64,000 nucleotides of DNA from Dama dama. Lineage: Eukaryota > Chordata > Mammalia > Artiodactyla > Cervidae. How positions within the stretch are numbered: the stretch's first letter is position 1; the number at the start of each line of letters is the position of its first letter. A program made the position numbers and the translations under genes. Positions 53,044 to 63,708 of this stretch are shown piece after piece. The DNA is taken from the NCBI RefSeq assembly GCF_033118175.1, contig NC_083696.1, positions 40,161,001 through 40,225,000 on the forward strand, in the 5' to 3' direction. The notes under the pieces were generated by a model that had not been told where the DNA came from, searched no databases, and was given only the letters and a program-made list of their open reading frames with translations.

Positions 53044-53384
53044 AGACTGCCTGGTCGCTTCCTATCTCTGGGCAGCAGGGAAACCACTTTTTTTTTCTTT
53101 TTTTTAAGCCGAAGTTCTCAAGGTTGTCCCCAGCTCTGTGACTTCAAGGCATTGGGTTTTTTTTTTTTTTGGTGGGGGGGAGGTGGAGGGGGTTGGGGCT
53201 CAAGCTAGAAAGCTAAATAGTGTGTCCTTGAGCTAAGTACCAGGTCTTGGGGTCAATGTCAGGAACTAGTGTTGTTCACTTCACTATTTCTTCTCAAAAC
53301 CATTACACGTGTCGAGGGCGCTCTGTTTAACCTAGAATATGCTCTGGCATATGAAACGCCTGGCAACAATGAAATCTTGGTTCT
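53044..53384. other. Proximal upstream region of ENTPD4 with T and G runs
   Basis: Poly(T) at 53088-53105 and 53157-53170, then a G-rich run (53171-53198: GGTGGGGGGGAGGTGGAGGG and on) with quadruplex potential. No repeat family. Confidence 0.6.
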
Positions 53385-53560
53385 TACTAATTACGTGGAC
53401 CTTAATTAAGAGAGTCACTGAATGAGTTTGTGCTTCGTTTCTCCGCCTGTAAAACAAAGATAGTTACTGACAAAATTGTGAAATAAAATGGCAACAGATG
53501 AGCAGAAGTGCCCAGTTCTCAAGTGCTGTTGTCCATAATAATAAAGAGCACAAAGGAAAG
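53385..53560 (+). mobile_element. MIR-like remnant upstream of the promoter (tentative)
   Basis: TTTCTCCGCCTGTAAAACAA, AGATAGTTACTGAC and TGTGAAATAAAATGGC recall the MIR 3' half. Confidence 0.4.
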
Positions 53561-53729
53561 ATGAATGTGTCATCAGCACACCGATACTTGCTGAAAACCG
53601 AAAGGCTGCGATCTGCGGTATCCAAGTCACCGTACGTGTCACTTTTCGTGTTGCCACTTTCACTCGTGACATTCTGTGCTCGCAGCACACCCCGCGTGGT
53701 TCCGCGGACGCCAGTCCGTCACCGCGTAA

Positions 53730-53761
53730 GGCCCCGCCCCCAGGCGCAAGCCCCGCCCCTC
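53730..53761. promoter_or_regulatory. Pair of Sp1/KLF GC boxes
   Basis: Two copies of CCCCGCCCC lie 20 bases apart centre to centre (53732-53740 and 53751-53759). Paired GC boxes just upstream of a CpG-island start site are typical Sp1/KLF positions. They are the main basis for placing the start of exon 1 near 53800. Binding itself is inferred. Confidence 0.65.
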
Positions 53762-53778
53762 GGCGTGCGCGCTCCCGG

Positions 53779-53786
53779 TGACGTGA
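53779..53786 (+). promoter_or_regulatory. CRE/ATF-like site TGACGTGA
   Basis: TGACGTGA differs from the palindromic CRE (TGACGTCA) at one base and lies between the GC boxes and the presumed start of exon 1. CREB/ATF sites at this position are common in CpG-island promoters. The motif is seen; its function is inferred. Confidence 0.45.
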
Positions 53787-53799
53787 CTCGGGTGGCGGA

Positions 53800-53971
53800 G
53801 GAGTGGCGGGCCCGCTACCGGAAAGCCCCGGAGCTCCTGGGAAGCTATCCCGCCCCCGGGAAGTCGTGTCGGCGTTGCCGGCACCGCCTCGCCGCGGTGG
53901 CCGTGATGCGCTCCACCCGCGAGTCCCCACTCCTGGGAGCCCCGGCCGTCGAGTCGGACGTAGCCGAGCAG
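53800..53971 (+). other. ENTPD4: ENTPD4 exon 1 (5' UTR, approximate left end)
   Basis: The sequence ...GCCGAGCAG|GTGAGG fits the donor consensus with GT at 53972-53973, inside the CpG island. There is no start codon in frame with ENTPD4, so the exon is 5' UTR, as expected because the coding start lies in exon 2. It contains a single ATG at 53906, which opens an upstream ORF. The left end is unknown and was set just downstream of the GC boxes and CRE-like site. A full-length cDNA or CAGE tag would fix it. Confidence 0.7.
53817..53825 (+). promoter_or_regulatory. ETS-type site ACCGGAAAG
   Basis: ACCGGAAAG contains the CCGGAA core bound by GABPA/ELK-type ETS factors. Such sites often sit at the initiation point of TATA-less promoters, so this may mark the start-site cluster. 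The final bases depart from the strongest consensus (CCGGAAGTG). Confidence 0.4.
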
Positions 53972-54290
53972 GTGAGGCGGCCTTTCCGGCGCGGATGAGG
54001 GGGAGGGTGGGCGGCCCAAGTGGGGACGGTTTGAGCGCGGCCCGACGGGGCGGCGAGGCCGCGGACCTGCCGCTCTGCCCCGGGGGCCTTCCCCGCGCCA
54101 GTGGCTCCGCACCGCTCGGCCGCCTCCGGGCGCCCGCCGTCAGCGCCCGTGACCCTGGGCTGCAGGTGCTTCCCCCCCAGCCCCTGGCAGGAGAAAGCTG
54201 GCAAGCGTGCTGTTGGGCCCGCTCCGGTGACCGCGCTGATTTCCCCTCCGACACGTAGTGGGCGCGGGTTGGCCCGCACTGGGGAGGGTG

Positions 54291-55373
54291 CCTGGCTGGG
54301 GAGAAGGATGCTGCACTGAGGACCCTGCGGGTCTTACCCGCCACCTGGTCATGACATTTACAAGGCAGCATCGTTTTTGCTTTGCTCTGCTTTTACCACG
54401 ATTCATGCTTTAGATTTCTCTAAAATCTAAATCTAAGTAGCTTCATTGAGAAAATAGAGCTAATTGGGCGATAAAGTGATGGTAAGACCTATGTTTCTCA
54501 AACTTGAGTAGTGCGTGAACACCTTTAAAAGGGACAGTTCGCTTATTCTCTGGACTTTGTCTCAGAACCCGTAGGGTTCCTCAGACCCCAGTTAGAGTAA
54601 CAACAGTGTGAAGCATTTTCAGAGAACATTTGTCACTAGTAGGAAAGTAAAGAGATGCCTTAACATTTAGGAACTTCCTAGAAGATACACTAGGTTATTA
54701 AAGAACTCTAAATGAGAGACTCAAATCCCTAGTTTAATGTCATATTGAAGTCTTTAATGTGTTCTGTTTTGTGTAATGAAAATAATTTCTAGGCTTGGAG
54801 AGGCTGAAGAGAATCATATTCTTTGTGTTACCTTACATTTAATGTTATCATGTCTTGGTATCAGGTCTGTTCATTCTGTTTGACACATTAGCAGAATTAT
54901 TAAATGGAGCATTAATTTGTCTAAGTAGTTTGTTGATTTCATTGTCCACCTTAATATTGATTTATCACTTGTATTTGTTGCATTTTGAATCTATGGTTTA
55001 CATTCTTCCAAGCCTCATAGGACTACATGATCTCAACCGTTGTGTATATAGCCTGGAAAGAAGAAACAAAAGTTGATCTAGGTATTTATATTTTTTACAT
55101 TTTTATTCAGCGTGTTTATTTAAAATAGACTACATACAAATACAAAGAAGATAGAGTGTGGGAAAACAGAAGTATTACGAGTCAAATCTTGGCAAAGAAA
55201 AATATTGACCTGAGCTTTTAGAAAAGTGTAATATTGTGAGCAGGACATATGAGTTAGTAGGAAGTGACTTAAGGCCCAAGGCAAGAATGAGAATAGCTTG
55301 TGTGGGAGAAGAGCAACCCGCATCACTGGAGTAGAGAGATGTTATCTGGAGCAAGCAGAGAACAGGTTGAAAT
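54291..55373. other. ENTPD4 intron 1, left part
   Basis: AT-rich. No exon-like frame with splice signals and no bovid SINE. Confidence 0.5.
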
Positions 55374-55381
55374 AAGATGAG

Positions 55382-55553
55382 GGAACTCTGCTCAATATTC
55401 TATACCACCCTAATTGGGAAAAGAATTTGAAAAAAGAATAGATAATGTATATGTATAAATTAATTACTTTGTTTTACACCTGAAACTAACACAACATTGT
55501 TAATCAGCTCTACTCCAATATAAAAAAGTTTTGTTTTGTTTTGTTTTTTAAAA
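55382..55553 (+). mobile_element. L1 3' end with 8-bp target-site duplication (intron 1)
   Basis: TGCTCAATATTCTATACCAC, CACCTGAAACTAACACAACA and CTCTACTCCAATATAAAAAA, then (TTTTG)n. AAGATGAG at 55374-55381 and 55554-55561. Confidence 0.85.
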
Positions 55554-55561
55554 AAGATGAG

Positions 55562-56195
55562 ACTCTGATGATGAAAGGTCTCAGGGATTCGACACAGGGA
55601 AATTGTTGACCCGTAAGCTCTGGGAGAGTCTTGAGCTGGTCATACTGTGAAGGTAGTGTTTTACAAAGAAGTGTTTCCAAAAAAAGGTATTCCACGTAGA
55701 GATCTGTCTTGAGCTAGTAGTGTCTGCTGTGGTCATTTTAGATGTGTGGACTACTTGAGGAAGAATTGGCAGGACCTGATGACCGACATCAACTTAGAAC
55801 ATACAGATAGTTGGGGATCAAAGTTGAGAACCAGGTAACCCCAATTCATGGTGATACTCCTCTTAGACCTGGGGAATTTGGAAAGGGGTATTAGTTTGTG
55901 TCAAAGGTTTGTGAGCCCAAACTTAGACTAAACGAGTTTGCAATAATAGGGAAAGCCCCAGATGTGGAACTGAAACGTGAAGGAAGTCAGAGTTGCAGAT
56001 CTAGGAAACTACAGAGGTGATGCAGGGAAAAGTGTGACCAGAAAAGAGATCATTTAAAATGGGGACCAGAAGTTTGCAAGTGAATGGTGAGAGGTAAGGA
56101 AGAGGTTGGTTAGGACTTGGTATTGAAAAATAAAATAAAAAATGTAAAATAAATATGAAGAAAATGTAGATCATAAATGCAACTGTGTACATTCT
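55562..56195. other. ENTPD4 intron 1, unassigned
   Basis: No gene or repeat recognised. Confidence 0.4.
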
Positions 56196-56950
56196 CCCCC
56201 CCCCCCCGACTTATTTAAAAAAAAAATTAGAGTATAATGGCCCTACAACACTGTGTTAGTTCCAGATGCACAGCATAGGGAATCCTGTGTATGTACGTTC
56301 GATAACCCTGTACATTACAAAAAATGCATAAAAAACATAAGTCTAGTTACCCTCTGTCACCATACAAATTTGTTACAATATTATTCGTTGAATTGCATAT
56401 GTAAATTTCATCCCTGTGACTCATTTATTTCGTAACTGGAATTTTTACCTCTTAATCTTCCTCACTTATTTCTCTCCTCCTGCCACTCCCTACCCCTCTG
56501 GCCACCCACCAGTTTGCTCTCTGTTTGTCTCTGTATTTTGTTATGTTTGTTCATTTGTGTTTTAGATTTCACATGTAAGTTGAATGCCCTCCATGTCCAT
56601 CCATGTTGTCACAAATGACAAGATTTCATTCTTTTTTGTGACCAAGTAATATTTCACTGTATGTACATACACCATAGGTGTTTTATCCATCTGTTGGGCA
56701 CTTTGACTGCTTCCATATCATGGCTATTGCTGAAAATCCAGCTATGAACATAGGTGTGCATATATCTCTTCAAATTAGTGTTTTTGTTCTCTACAGAAAA
56801 ATACCCAGAAATGGGATTGCTGGGTCGTGTGGTAGTTCCAGTATTTTTTGAGGAACCTCCATACTGTTTTCCTTAGTGGCTGCACCAACATACATTCTGC
56901 CAACAGTGCTCACAGTTTCTCTTTTTCTACATTCTTGCCAACACTTGTTA
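56196..56950 (-). mobile_element. L1 (L1MA-like) 3' portion in intron 1
   Basis: Begins after a run of about 13 Cs: ATTAGAGTATAATGGCCCTA, then ORF2 tail in antisense (GAAATGGGATTGCTGGGTCG; minus-strand residues ELPHDPAIPFLGIFL). Confidence 0.85.
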
Positions 56951-57699
56951 CCATACATTCTTCTTAACAAATCAAGTTGTTTTGATGTATTTTTCCCACA
57001 ACTGAGTGCCACACCGCATCCTTCACTTCGGCCTCTCACTCTCACTGACACGGTCATTCCTTACAGAATTCTGCCTGTTGATGATCTTCTGATTTTTCCA
57101 AGCCCTTTTGTAATCCTTTGCTACTCATATTCTTTTTTGCAGCACTCTCGTGTCATCTCAGCCTCTTACTCAGAGGTCTAGCTCTTCCGGAGTCTCATTT
57201 GTCTGCAGTTTTGTTTGCCTGTGATTTCAGTATTTGCTAATAACTGTATCACTGCATCCTGCATTTTTCACCATGGGAGCCATTTCACCTTGCAGTTGAC
57301 TGGTGTTGGTTTCACTGTTCCCTTTAGGACTGTCAGAGAGAGACTGACTGAGAAAGACTTTGACTCAGGACCTAGTGTACCTCCTTCTGTTAAAAAATGT
57401 TCAGCTGAAATCATGCGCGTTAATGCATCTCTTTGGTGATAGGTCTCACACAGCTTCGGCCTTTGAAAAACATGGCAGTTTTATGTCATATTGCTGAGTT
57501 TGCCTTCCTAAACTGTGGTGCCAAGATTCTTAGCTGCAAATACAACTAGAGTTTACATTTGAAGATCACATTACCATATTGTTGCCTCCTGGATAATACT
57601 AAATAAATATCATCTTAAATAACCGTAATTATTTCAGCAACTTACAAGATGTCCTATTTTCTCTCTGTCTTTAAACACAAATTTTGTGATTTACAAAGA
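56951..57699. other. ENTPD4 intron 1, unassigned
   Basis: Plus-strand frames at 56876-57181 and 57215-57439 (101 and 74 codons) do not resemble any family. No splice-bounded exon is evident. Confidence 0.4.
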
Positions 57700-58640
57700 T
57701 ATCTTTTTATCCTCATGGTTATCACATATTTGGGGGGAAAAAAGTCCTAAGACAAACACCAGATTAAATAACATTTCCTGCATTTGCTGTGGTGCATCCT
57801 TACAGCACATTTCTCCTTTGAAATGTCTTCTCTTTTCTCCTTCCCTCTGTGTGTGAGCGTGTTTAATAGTCACAGCGTAGTCCATTGCATACATGGACTG
57901 TTTAATGCAGCCCACCCCCAAAAGGCACTTTTGGCACTCAGTAACTGTTTTGCTATTCTAAATAATACTATGATGAACATCTTTATATGTGTTTTAGTGA
58001 ATTTATCTTATTATTTCCTGAACACAAATTGCTGTGATGGGTAGAGCAGAGGGTAAGCATGTTTAAGATTTTCACATGTGTCACCTGTACACCCCCAGAA
58101 GGTGAGTATATGTTTAGATTCTCTCCAGAAGTGCTCGCAACCTTTCCCCTCCCACTGGTTAGCACAGTATCATCAGACTTTAATCTTTGCCAACTGATAG
58201 TGGTAAAACCTTGTTTTTATTTATACTTCTCGAAATACCAGTGAAGTTAGATTCTGTCAACCATTCAGATTTCTTACTCTGTTCATCTCCAATTGTCCTT
58301 GCTCATTTTTCTGTTCCAGTGTTTCTCTTTTTTGTTTATAGGAACTTTTTTACGTGTAAGGGATATTTACTTTGTGTCATGTACATCGCATGTAGTTTCC
58401 CCAAGCTTTCTGTGTTTCAGAAGGGCTTATTTGTAACTCTCAGAAGTCTTAAACTCATGAGTAGATGTCTTTTATTTATAGTTTGAGACATTGATATCAC
58501 TTGAAGAAAAGTCTTAACCTATTCTGGAATTAGATAAATACTACATTTTCATCTTACATTTTTGTGGGTTATTTGATATTTAAATCTTTGAGCCATTGGT
58601 ATTCTAATAAAAGGTATGCTGTAGTAATCTCACCTTATTC
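57700..58640 (-). mobile_element. Ancient L1 (L1MC/ME-type) remnant in intron 1
   Basis: Antisense phrases in order: TCTAAATAATACTATGATGA, AATTTATCTTATTATTTCCT, TGGGTAGAGCAGAGGGTAAG, TAATCTTTGCCAACTGATAG and 'tttaaatctttgagccattgg'. Confidence 0.65.
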
Positions 58641-59504
58641 AAATACTAAAAGTAGATATAAAATTACATAAAACATATTTATATTGGCATTTTTTTCCCT
58701 TTTTGTGTGAACTCTTAAATCACAAATACCGTTTGTCCTAAGTTTAGGGTGCATGGTACAATATGGACACCATATCAAAACCCAAACTAATAATTACAGT
58801 GATTTTACCCTTTGGTCAGGTAGGCATTATTAATCCTTTTTATTTTAGAACATCTCTGTGTGTATGTTTTGTTTCCTCTACCTCATTGTAAATTCTTCAA
58901 GGGCTGGGTCCATATCTGATTCATCTTTGTGTCTCGTGGTCCCAGCGACCCATGAGATAAGCAATAGTTGTCGTCACTTGTTGACAGGCACTGGTCGCTG
59001 GGGAGACAGAGGGATAAGAGGCTGTTCCTGCCATTGAGGAGCTTACCTTGTAATGAGAAAGTGAAGCATAGGCGTAGCATTGTGGCCGACTGCTGTACAG
59101 AGCCAGTACTCTGAGGACATGAGGATTAGGGAGGTCCTCCCAGAGGGATCATGCTGAACCAGCAGCATGAGGAGCACCTGGGAGCACCGACAGACGGACC
59201 AGAGCCAGAGAGCCATTCTACAGATGCAGAGGGATGGGAGTGCTCCAGTGACCTTTGGCTGTTTAGGACGGCTGGAGCACAGGGCACGGGTCTGGCTAGT
59301 CGGTCAGTCAGGGGATACGACTAGAAGGATAGACGGGGCCAGATCAGGCCTTCTGATGCAGAGGCTGCGTGTGGCTCTGCAGCACTTGACATGTGACTCA
59401 TGCAGCTGACGGACTGAACTGTTTCCCTCCCTTTTAAATACATTTTACTTCATTAAAAAAGCATCTATACACATAAAGATTGTTACTGACAACAGTTATT
59501 TACC
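58641..59504. other. ENTPD4 intron 1 with L2/MIR-like scraps
   Basis: TTGTAAATTCTTCAAGGGCT (58886) and 'gaggagcttaccttgtaatgag' (59036) recall L2/MIR. Otherwise nothing recognised. Confidence 0.4.
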
Positions 59505-59780
59505 CAGTATATAATTCTTAAATTGAAATAGAGTTGATGTACAATATTATGTAAGTTTCAGGTGTGCAACACAGTGATTCACAATTCTTAAAGATTATGC
59601 TCCATTTATAGTAATTATAAAATATTGGCTGTATTCCCTATGCTGGACAATATATCCTTGTAGCTTGTCTGTTTTGTACATAGTAATTTGTACCTCTTAA
59701 TTCCCTACCCTTCTTTTGCCTCTCCCTCCTTTCCCCCCACCACTGGTAACTACTTAGTTTGTTTTTTGTATCTGGAGCCT
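59505..59780 (-). mobile_element. L1 3' end in intron 1
   Basis: TTGAAATAGAGTTGATGTAC, TTTCAGGTGTGCAACACAGT and CCCCACCACTGGTAACTACT. Confidence 0.85.
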
Positions 59781-60189
59781 GGAGAAATTGAGTTTTTAAT
59801 TTTAATTACTTCACCCACACAGGGCAGGGGCTGCTGTATGGAACAGCATAAGGCTAGATCAGGTGGGACTGCCTTTACCATCCTAAAGACAGGACATTTT
59901 CCTGAGTGAGAGAGAACAGTTGGGAGGTTATCATAATTCCTGCTTGTTTGGGGAAGATTACGTGTAAGTTCGTAACCTTTTTGAATCCCAGAACTCTGCA
60001 GCTTGACTTCTTGCCAGGGTCTTTCCTAGGAGTTGCCGTGCTGAGAATGCAGCCACCAGCCAAGCAGACCTAAATCTGGCCCCTTGTAGGGCTTGCATTC
60101 TGGAGGAGGAGACACGTGGGCAAGAGAAATGCAAACACATATACACCCAGTTTGTTAGAAGGCTGTGTGGATAGGCGTATGGATTCACA
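59781..60189. other. ENTPD4 intron 1, unassigned
   Basis: Nothing recognised. Confidence 0.4.
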
Positions 60190-60390
60190 TGCCTGAATCT
60201 CAGCTCTTTTGTTTATAATCACTTTTATTAGCAATGTAACCTCAGGCACATTACTTAGCCTCTCTGCTTCATCTATAAAATATTATGCAAATAGTACCTA
60301 TCTTGGTGATTGATAGGAGGAATAGATGAGTATTTGTAAAGCATTTGAACAGGGTCTGGTACTGTATAAGAAGTTAGTAAATACATAAAC
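60190..60390 (+). mobile_element. MIR SINE in intron 1
   Basis: TGCCTGAATCTCAGCTCTTT, CACATTACTTAGCCTCTCTG and 'tatcttggtgattgataggaggaa' give the MIR order across its full length. Confidence 0.75.
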
Positions 60391-61460
60391 GCTGAGGAGA
60401 AAAAATAACTCAGGGATGGGAGCTGGATGGAGAGCTTGCAGTTACAGATTGGGTGGCCAGGGCAGGCCTCCTTGAGAAGGTGCCATCGAATAAAAGTCTG
60501 AAGGGAAAAAAATAAACCTTATGGATTATTTATAAGCAGAAGGAGCAGCACATTCAGAGACCCTGAGACCAGACAGCACCTGGCATGGGTGAAAGACAGC
60601 GAGGACGCCAGTGTGGCCGGGGTGGAGTGAGAAAGGGGGAGGGTCAGAGTGGCGGCGGGTGGGGGTCCCATTGGACCCGGAGTCAGGGTACAGCCTTTGG
60701 CCTTTATTTACATGGGAGGGATGCCGTTGGAGGATTGCCAGGCTCCTGGACCTGGCTGTCAGTTTAGGATAAAGAATCTGCCTGAAGCTATTAGCAAGGG
60801 ATCGGGTAGCTGCTGGGTTGAGACAGCAGGTGGGAGACAGACTAGTTAGGCTGCTGTCCGGATAGGCCAGGTAAAAATAAGAGATAAGATAGAGACCTCA
60901 GGCAAAGGTGACAAGAAAAGGGACAGACTTTAGAGAAACTGAGGTTAAAGAAATGGAAGGACTCGAAGACTTTGAGATGTTAGTCTGCCATCCTCTTGGT
61001 CAGCTGGCTTTCCAAATAAAGTCGTATTCCTTGCCTCCAAAAGAAAGAAAGAAATGGAAGGACTTCGTAAGAAATTGGCTCTGGAGGATGAAGGAAAGGG
61101 AGGGGTCAGACCCAGCTCCCTAGTTTCCTGCTTTGAGTGTTTAGGGGATTGAGATAGCAAGGAGGAGCATGGGAGGAGCAGGATGGGGCCACAGTGGAAG
61201 GGTTCAGTTTCAGAAGTGTTTCTCACAGGTCCTCATGATGTTCAGATGGGATTATCAGTAGGTGCTGGAAGATACGTATCTGTGACTTAGAGAAGAGGCT
61301 TGGGGTGGAAAAAGTTAGTTCTCTGCTATCAGATCATTGAAGCAATAAGTGAAGATGACAAGTAACAGAGATAGGGTTAGGGGAGATTGGATCCAAGACA
61401 GAAAACCTAGGGGGAACAGAACAGACGGGATGTGCAGAGTCACCGAGACGTGGAGAGTCC
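60391..61460 (+). mobile_element. Ancient LINE-like repeat (L2-type, tentative) in intron 1
   Basis: 'caggcctccttgagaaggtgcca', 'cattcagagaccctgagaccag' and 'gggaggggtcagacccagctccctagtttcc' resemble a dispersed old mammalian repeat usually assigned to L2. An LTR-like scrap (AAATAAAGTCGTATTCCTTG) lies at about 61014. Confidence 0.4.
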
Positions 61461-62110
61461 TGAGAAGGAACTGATCAAGAGCTAAGAAGCAGACTAGGGG
61501 AGACAGCTGTGCTGAGAGCCTAGCAGTGAAGCAGGGCCACAAGACCAAGAAAGAGACCCGTTGTCTCTTGTCGTTTGGATCCAGCAAGTCGGAAGGAAGC
61601 CCTTGCTTAGACCCGTGTTCCGTCTGTGATGTGAGTCTCGGGTGGAGAAGCGGCAGCCACTGTGAAGGTGACAGAACTCACTCGGAGCGAGTTGCCTTAC
61701 CTGGGACTTTGTGCATGAAAGAGGGATCTACTGGATTAACCAGATGCATGGACAGGTCAGATTCCCAGTCAGTCAGTCATTCTGCCCACCTCCTGCTCTC
61801 ACCCCTCATCTCCCTTAACACGCAGCACCATTAGGTCGTTTAGACTGTTTGGGGACCTATTCTGGGGTCACTGACTCGCTTTTGGGTGGAAAGCATTAAC
61901 TAGTGCCACACTGTTATTATCTCTATCGATTTAGGCCTGTATCTCTGACAGCATGACATTAACTTAGAAGTGTGTTGCTTGCAATAAACTCTGCTAAGAG
62001 CTCCAGTGCTGGGATCATGAACCAGTTTATGTATGCTTGGATTTAAACACCCTTTTGAGAGCTTGAACAGAATTTGTATCCTACTGTTATGCAAAAACTA
62101 TATGAATCTT
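61461..62110. other. ENTPD4 intron 1, unassigned
   Basis: A 102-codon plus frame (61526-61834) shows no domain. No exon called. Confidence 0.4.
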
Positions 62111-62240
62111 ATTTATGTTGAATTGGTCCAGGGTGCTTTTCAGGTCTCCTCTTTCCTTCTACTTTTCTGTATATTCATTCTATTAATTTTTGGGAGTTTG
62201 ATATTGAAACTCCAACTGAAAATCTTAATTTATCTACTTT
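62111..62240 (-). mobile_element. Old L1 fragment in intron 1 (tentative)
   Basis: TGTTGAATTGGTCCAGGGTG, 'ttcaggtctcctctttccttc' and TTGATATTGAAACTCCAACT parallel antisense L1. Confidence 0.5.
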
Positions 62241-62482
62241 TCATTTATCTACAATTTATTTTTTAATAATTGTAATATATAGTGGAACTGTATGTAACTT
62301 TGTTCTGTGTTTTCCAAGTCTCCTGTAAATGTGTTATCATACTTTCATAATTTAAAAAAACAGAATAATAAGTTAAGCACTCCTTTGATAAGTAACGTCG
62401 ACATTTACTTGGAGTGTGCTATCTTTGTGATTTTTCCCGCTTCCTAGAATAGGAGGGCTCTAACGCCAGGAGGACTGCGGTG

Positions 62483-62491
62483 ATGGTGTGA
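62483..62491 (+). promoter_or_regulatory. Minimal upstream ORF 2 (ATG GTG TGA)
   Basis: A two-codon ORF whose ATG shares one base with the stop of uORF 1 (TGATG). It ends 42 bases before the ENTPD4 start. The overlap geometry is the one that favours termination-reinitiation. It lies wholly in exon 2, so it is present whatever the exon 1 start site. Confidence 0.55.
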
Positions 62492-62533
62492 GGACTGATT
62501 CCCAGAGCCTTGCCTGACCTCTGACCCATCAGC

Positions 62534-62541
62534 ATGGGGAG
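62534..62541 (+). CDS. ENTPD4: ENTPD4 coding segment in exon 2 (Met-Gly and two bases of Arg3)
   Basis: ATG GGG AG, completed by the first G of exon 3, gives Met-Gly-Arg, the first three residues of ENTPD4. The segment is too short to stand out as an ORF and is supported by three things: the strong donor directly after it, the matching phase of the next exon, and agreement of the joined product with the known protein start. Splitting the CDS after eight bases means an exon-3-only reading would lack a proper start. Confidence 0.92.
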
Positions 62542-63708
62542 GTGAGTGGTGGTGCCAAATCACTGGCGCTGTAAAACCCGAGATTTCAGTGCCCCAGAAA
62601 CAGGTCTCCAAGGGGAGGAAAATGTAAACTTCAAGTGAAACGTGTTCAGTTGTGTTACGCTTCTGTTGAACACCTTTGTTCTTCCAGGGCCCCAGTGGGG
62701 TGCCTGTCACAGAAGGAAAGTGGTCATGCCAGGTGGATTCGACAGGGCTTAGTGTAAGTTATCATAAAGGGCTCGCATGCTGGGATCCGGGAGGAGCTAA
62801 TAAGCCTCAGAGATGTGGGAAGGGGTGGTAAACTCTTCAGAGTGGCCGGGAACCCACATGGTCACCAGAAACTGCAAATAGAAAATCCCGCTGGGTTAGC
62901 AGGCTGCCTCCCCTTCTGTGAGACATGTTAGTCCCTGAAACACTCTTTAAAGGGAAGAGTGTCGATTAACTGTAAAGCAATAGGATTTACCCCAAAGGCA
63001 GCAAAAAAAAAATTTTAAAGCCTGTTCCTGATGTAAACTGAGAAGACAGTTTATTTGAAGAAATGTCTCAGGAATATTTCTAAAAACACAGAGTACACAA
63101 AACGTATTTATTGACTGTTGCAGGGATGTTGTTAAAGATACTGTTTTGTTTCCATCTTCTCATGCAGTCACCAGGGAGAGATTGGCCTTGGAATTCAGTG
63201 TTAGAGAATCTGCTTCCACCTGGACTGCTTATGTTTCCACTGTAACGGGCAGTTTTGGCCGTTAGCATGCTCAACCACCTTTGCAAGGCTTTCCTTATTA
63301 CATGCTTTTTTGTGCTCTAAATTCATCATTCTTAAGCCTGGCTTTATTATACATTTATTTATTTACTTTATTGAACTTAATTCTTATAAACTATCTCCAA
63401 TTCTATTTTTGGAATGAGGCAGGGTAAAAATAAAAGCTACCTAATATTCCCCAGAAAGGGAGGGAACACAGAAAAGTCATAATCATCAGGGCTTAATTCT
63501 CATCCATCTGATTTTATAATTTTTGCTATTTTACATAGCACAATAGCAATGTGCAAGAGGCTGGTCTTCAGAAGGCCTTCCGGGAACACCGGGGCAGCAG
63601 GAACCAGGGGCAGCTCCTGCTGAAGGTCTTGTATTTGGATCAGTGGAGGTGAGGGGAGGCCTCTGTGGAGCAAACTGCTTTAGCTAAACCTGTCTTTCGG
63701 CATTTCAG
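62542..63708 (+). other. ENTPD4: ENTPD4 intron 2
   Basis: GTGAGT...CAG intron of 1167 bases between the start-codon exon and exon 3. No bovid SINE or L1 recognised. A short A/T run lies near 63003-63020. Confidence 0.85.

Larger units (their letters stand above)
53690..54290 (+). promoter_or_regulatory. ENTPD4: CpG island promoter of ENTPD4
   Basis: A block of about 600 bases is abruptly GC-rich and dense in CpG, unlike the AT-rich sequence on either side. It contains GC boxes, a CRE-like site, an ETS-type site and the exon 1 donor, and no TATA box. This is the usual architecture of a broadly expressed housekeeping promoter. It extends about 300 bases into intron 1. The transcription start is inferred to lie between the GC boxes and the ETS-like site. 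Confidence 0.88.
53906..62483 (+). promoter_or_regulatory. Upstream ORF 1 of ENTPD4 (33 codons plus stop, spans the exon 1-2 junction)
   Basis: The only ATG in the inferred exon 1 opens a frame of 22 codons (53906-53971). After splicing to 62448 it continues for 11 more codons and stops at TGA 62481-62483. Its context has G at -3 and C at +4, so initiation should be moderate. It ends 50 bases before the ENTPD4 start codon. If the exon assignment is right it is a translated-leader candidate that would lower or condition ENTPD4 translation. Its product resembles nothing I know. Confidence 0.55.
62448..62541 (+). other. ENTPD4: ENTPD4 exon 2 (5' UTR and start codon)
   Basis: The acceptor is a pyrimidine-rich tract ending TTTTTCCCGCTTCCTAG (AG at 62446-62447), and the donor is AG|GTGAGT at 62542, close to ideal. 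The exon is 94 bases: 86 of leader and 8 of coding sequence. The start codon has A at -3 and G at +4, a strong Kozak context. The following intron is phase 2. Confidence 0.9.

Noticed and set aside
53498..53998. 166-codon plus-strand frame through the ENTPD4 promoter
   Set aside because: It starts upstream of the GC boxes and ends past the exon 1 donor. Only the part from the ATG at 53906 lies in the inferred exon, and it is better described as a spliced uORF.
53415..54371. 318-codon minus-strand frame across the CpG island (and 144-150-codon partners)
   Set aside because: Long frames without stops are expected in CpG-rich DNA. The composition is Arg/Pro/Gly/Ala-rich in all phases, no domain is visible, and the plus strand has the supported exon 1.
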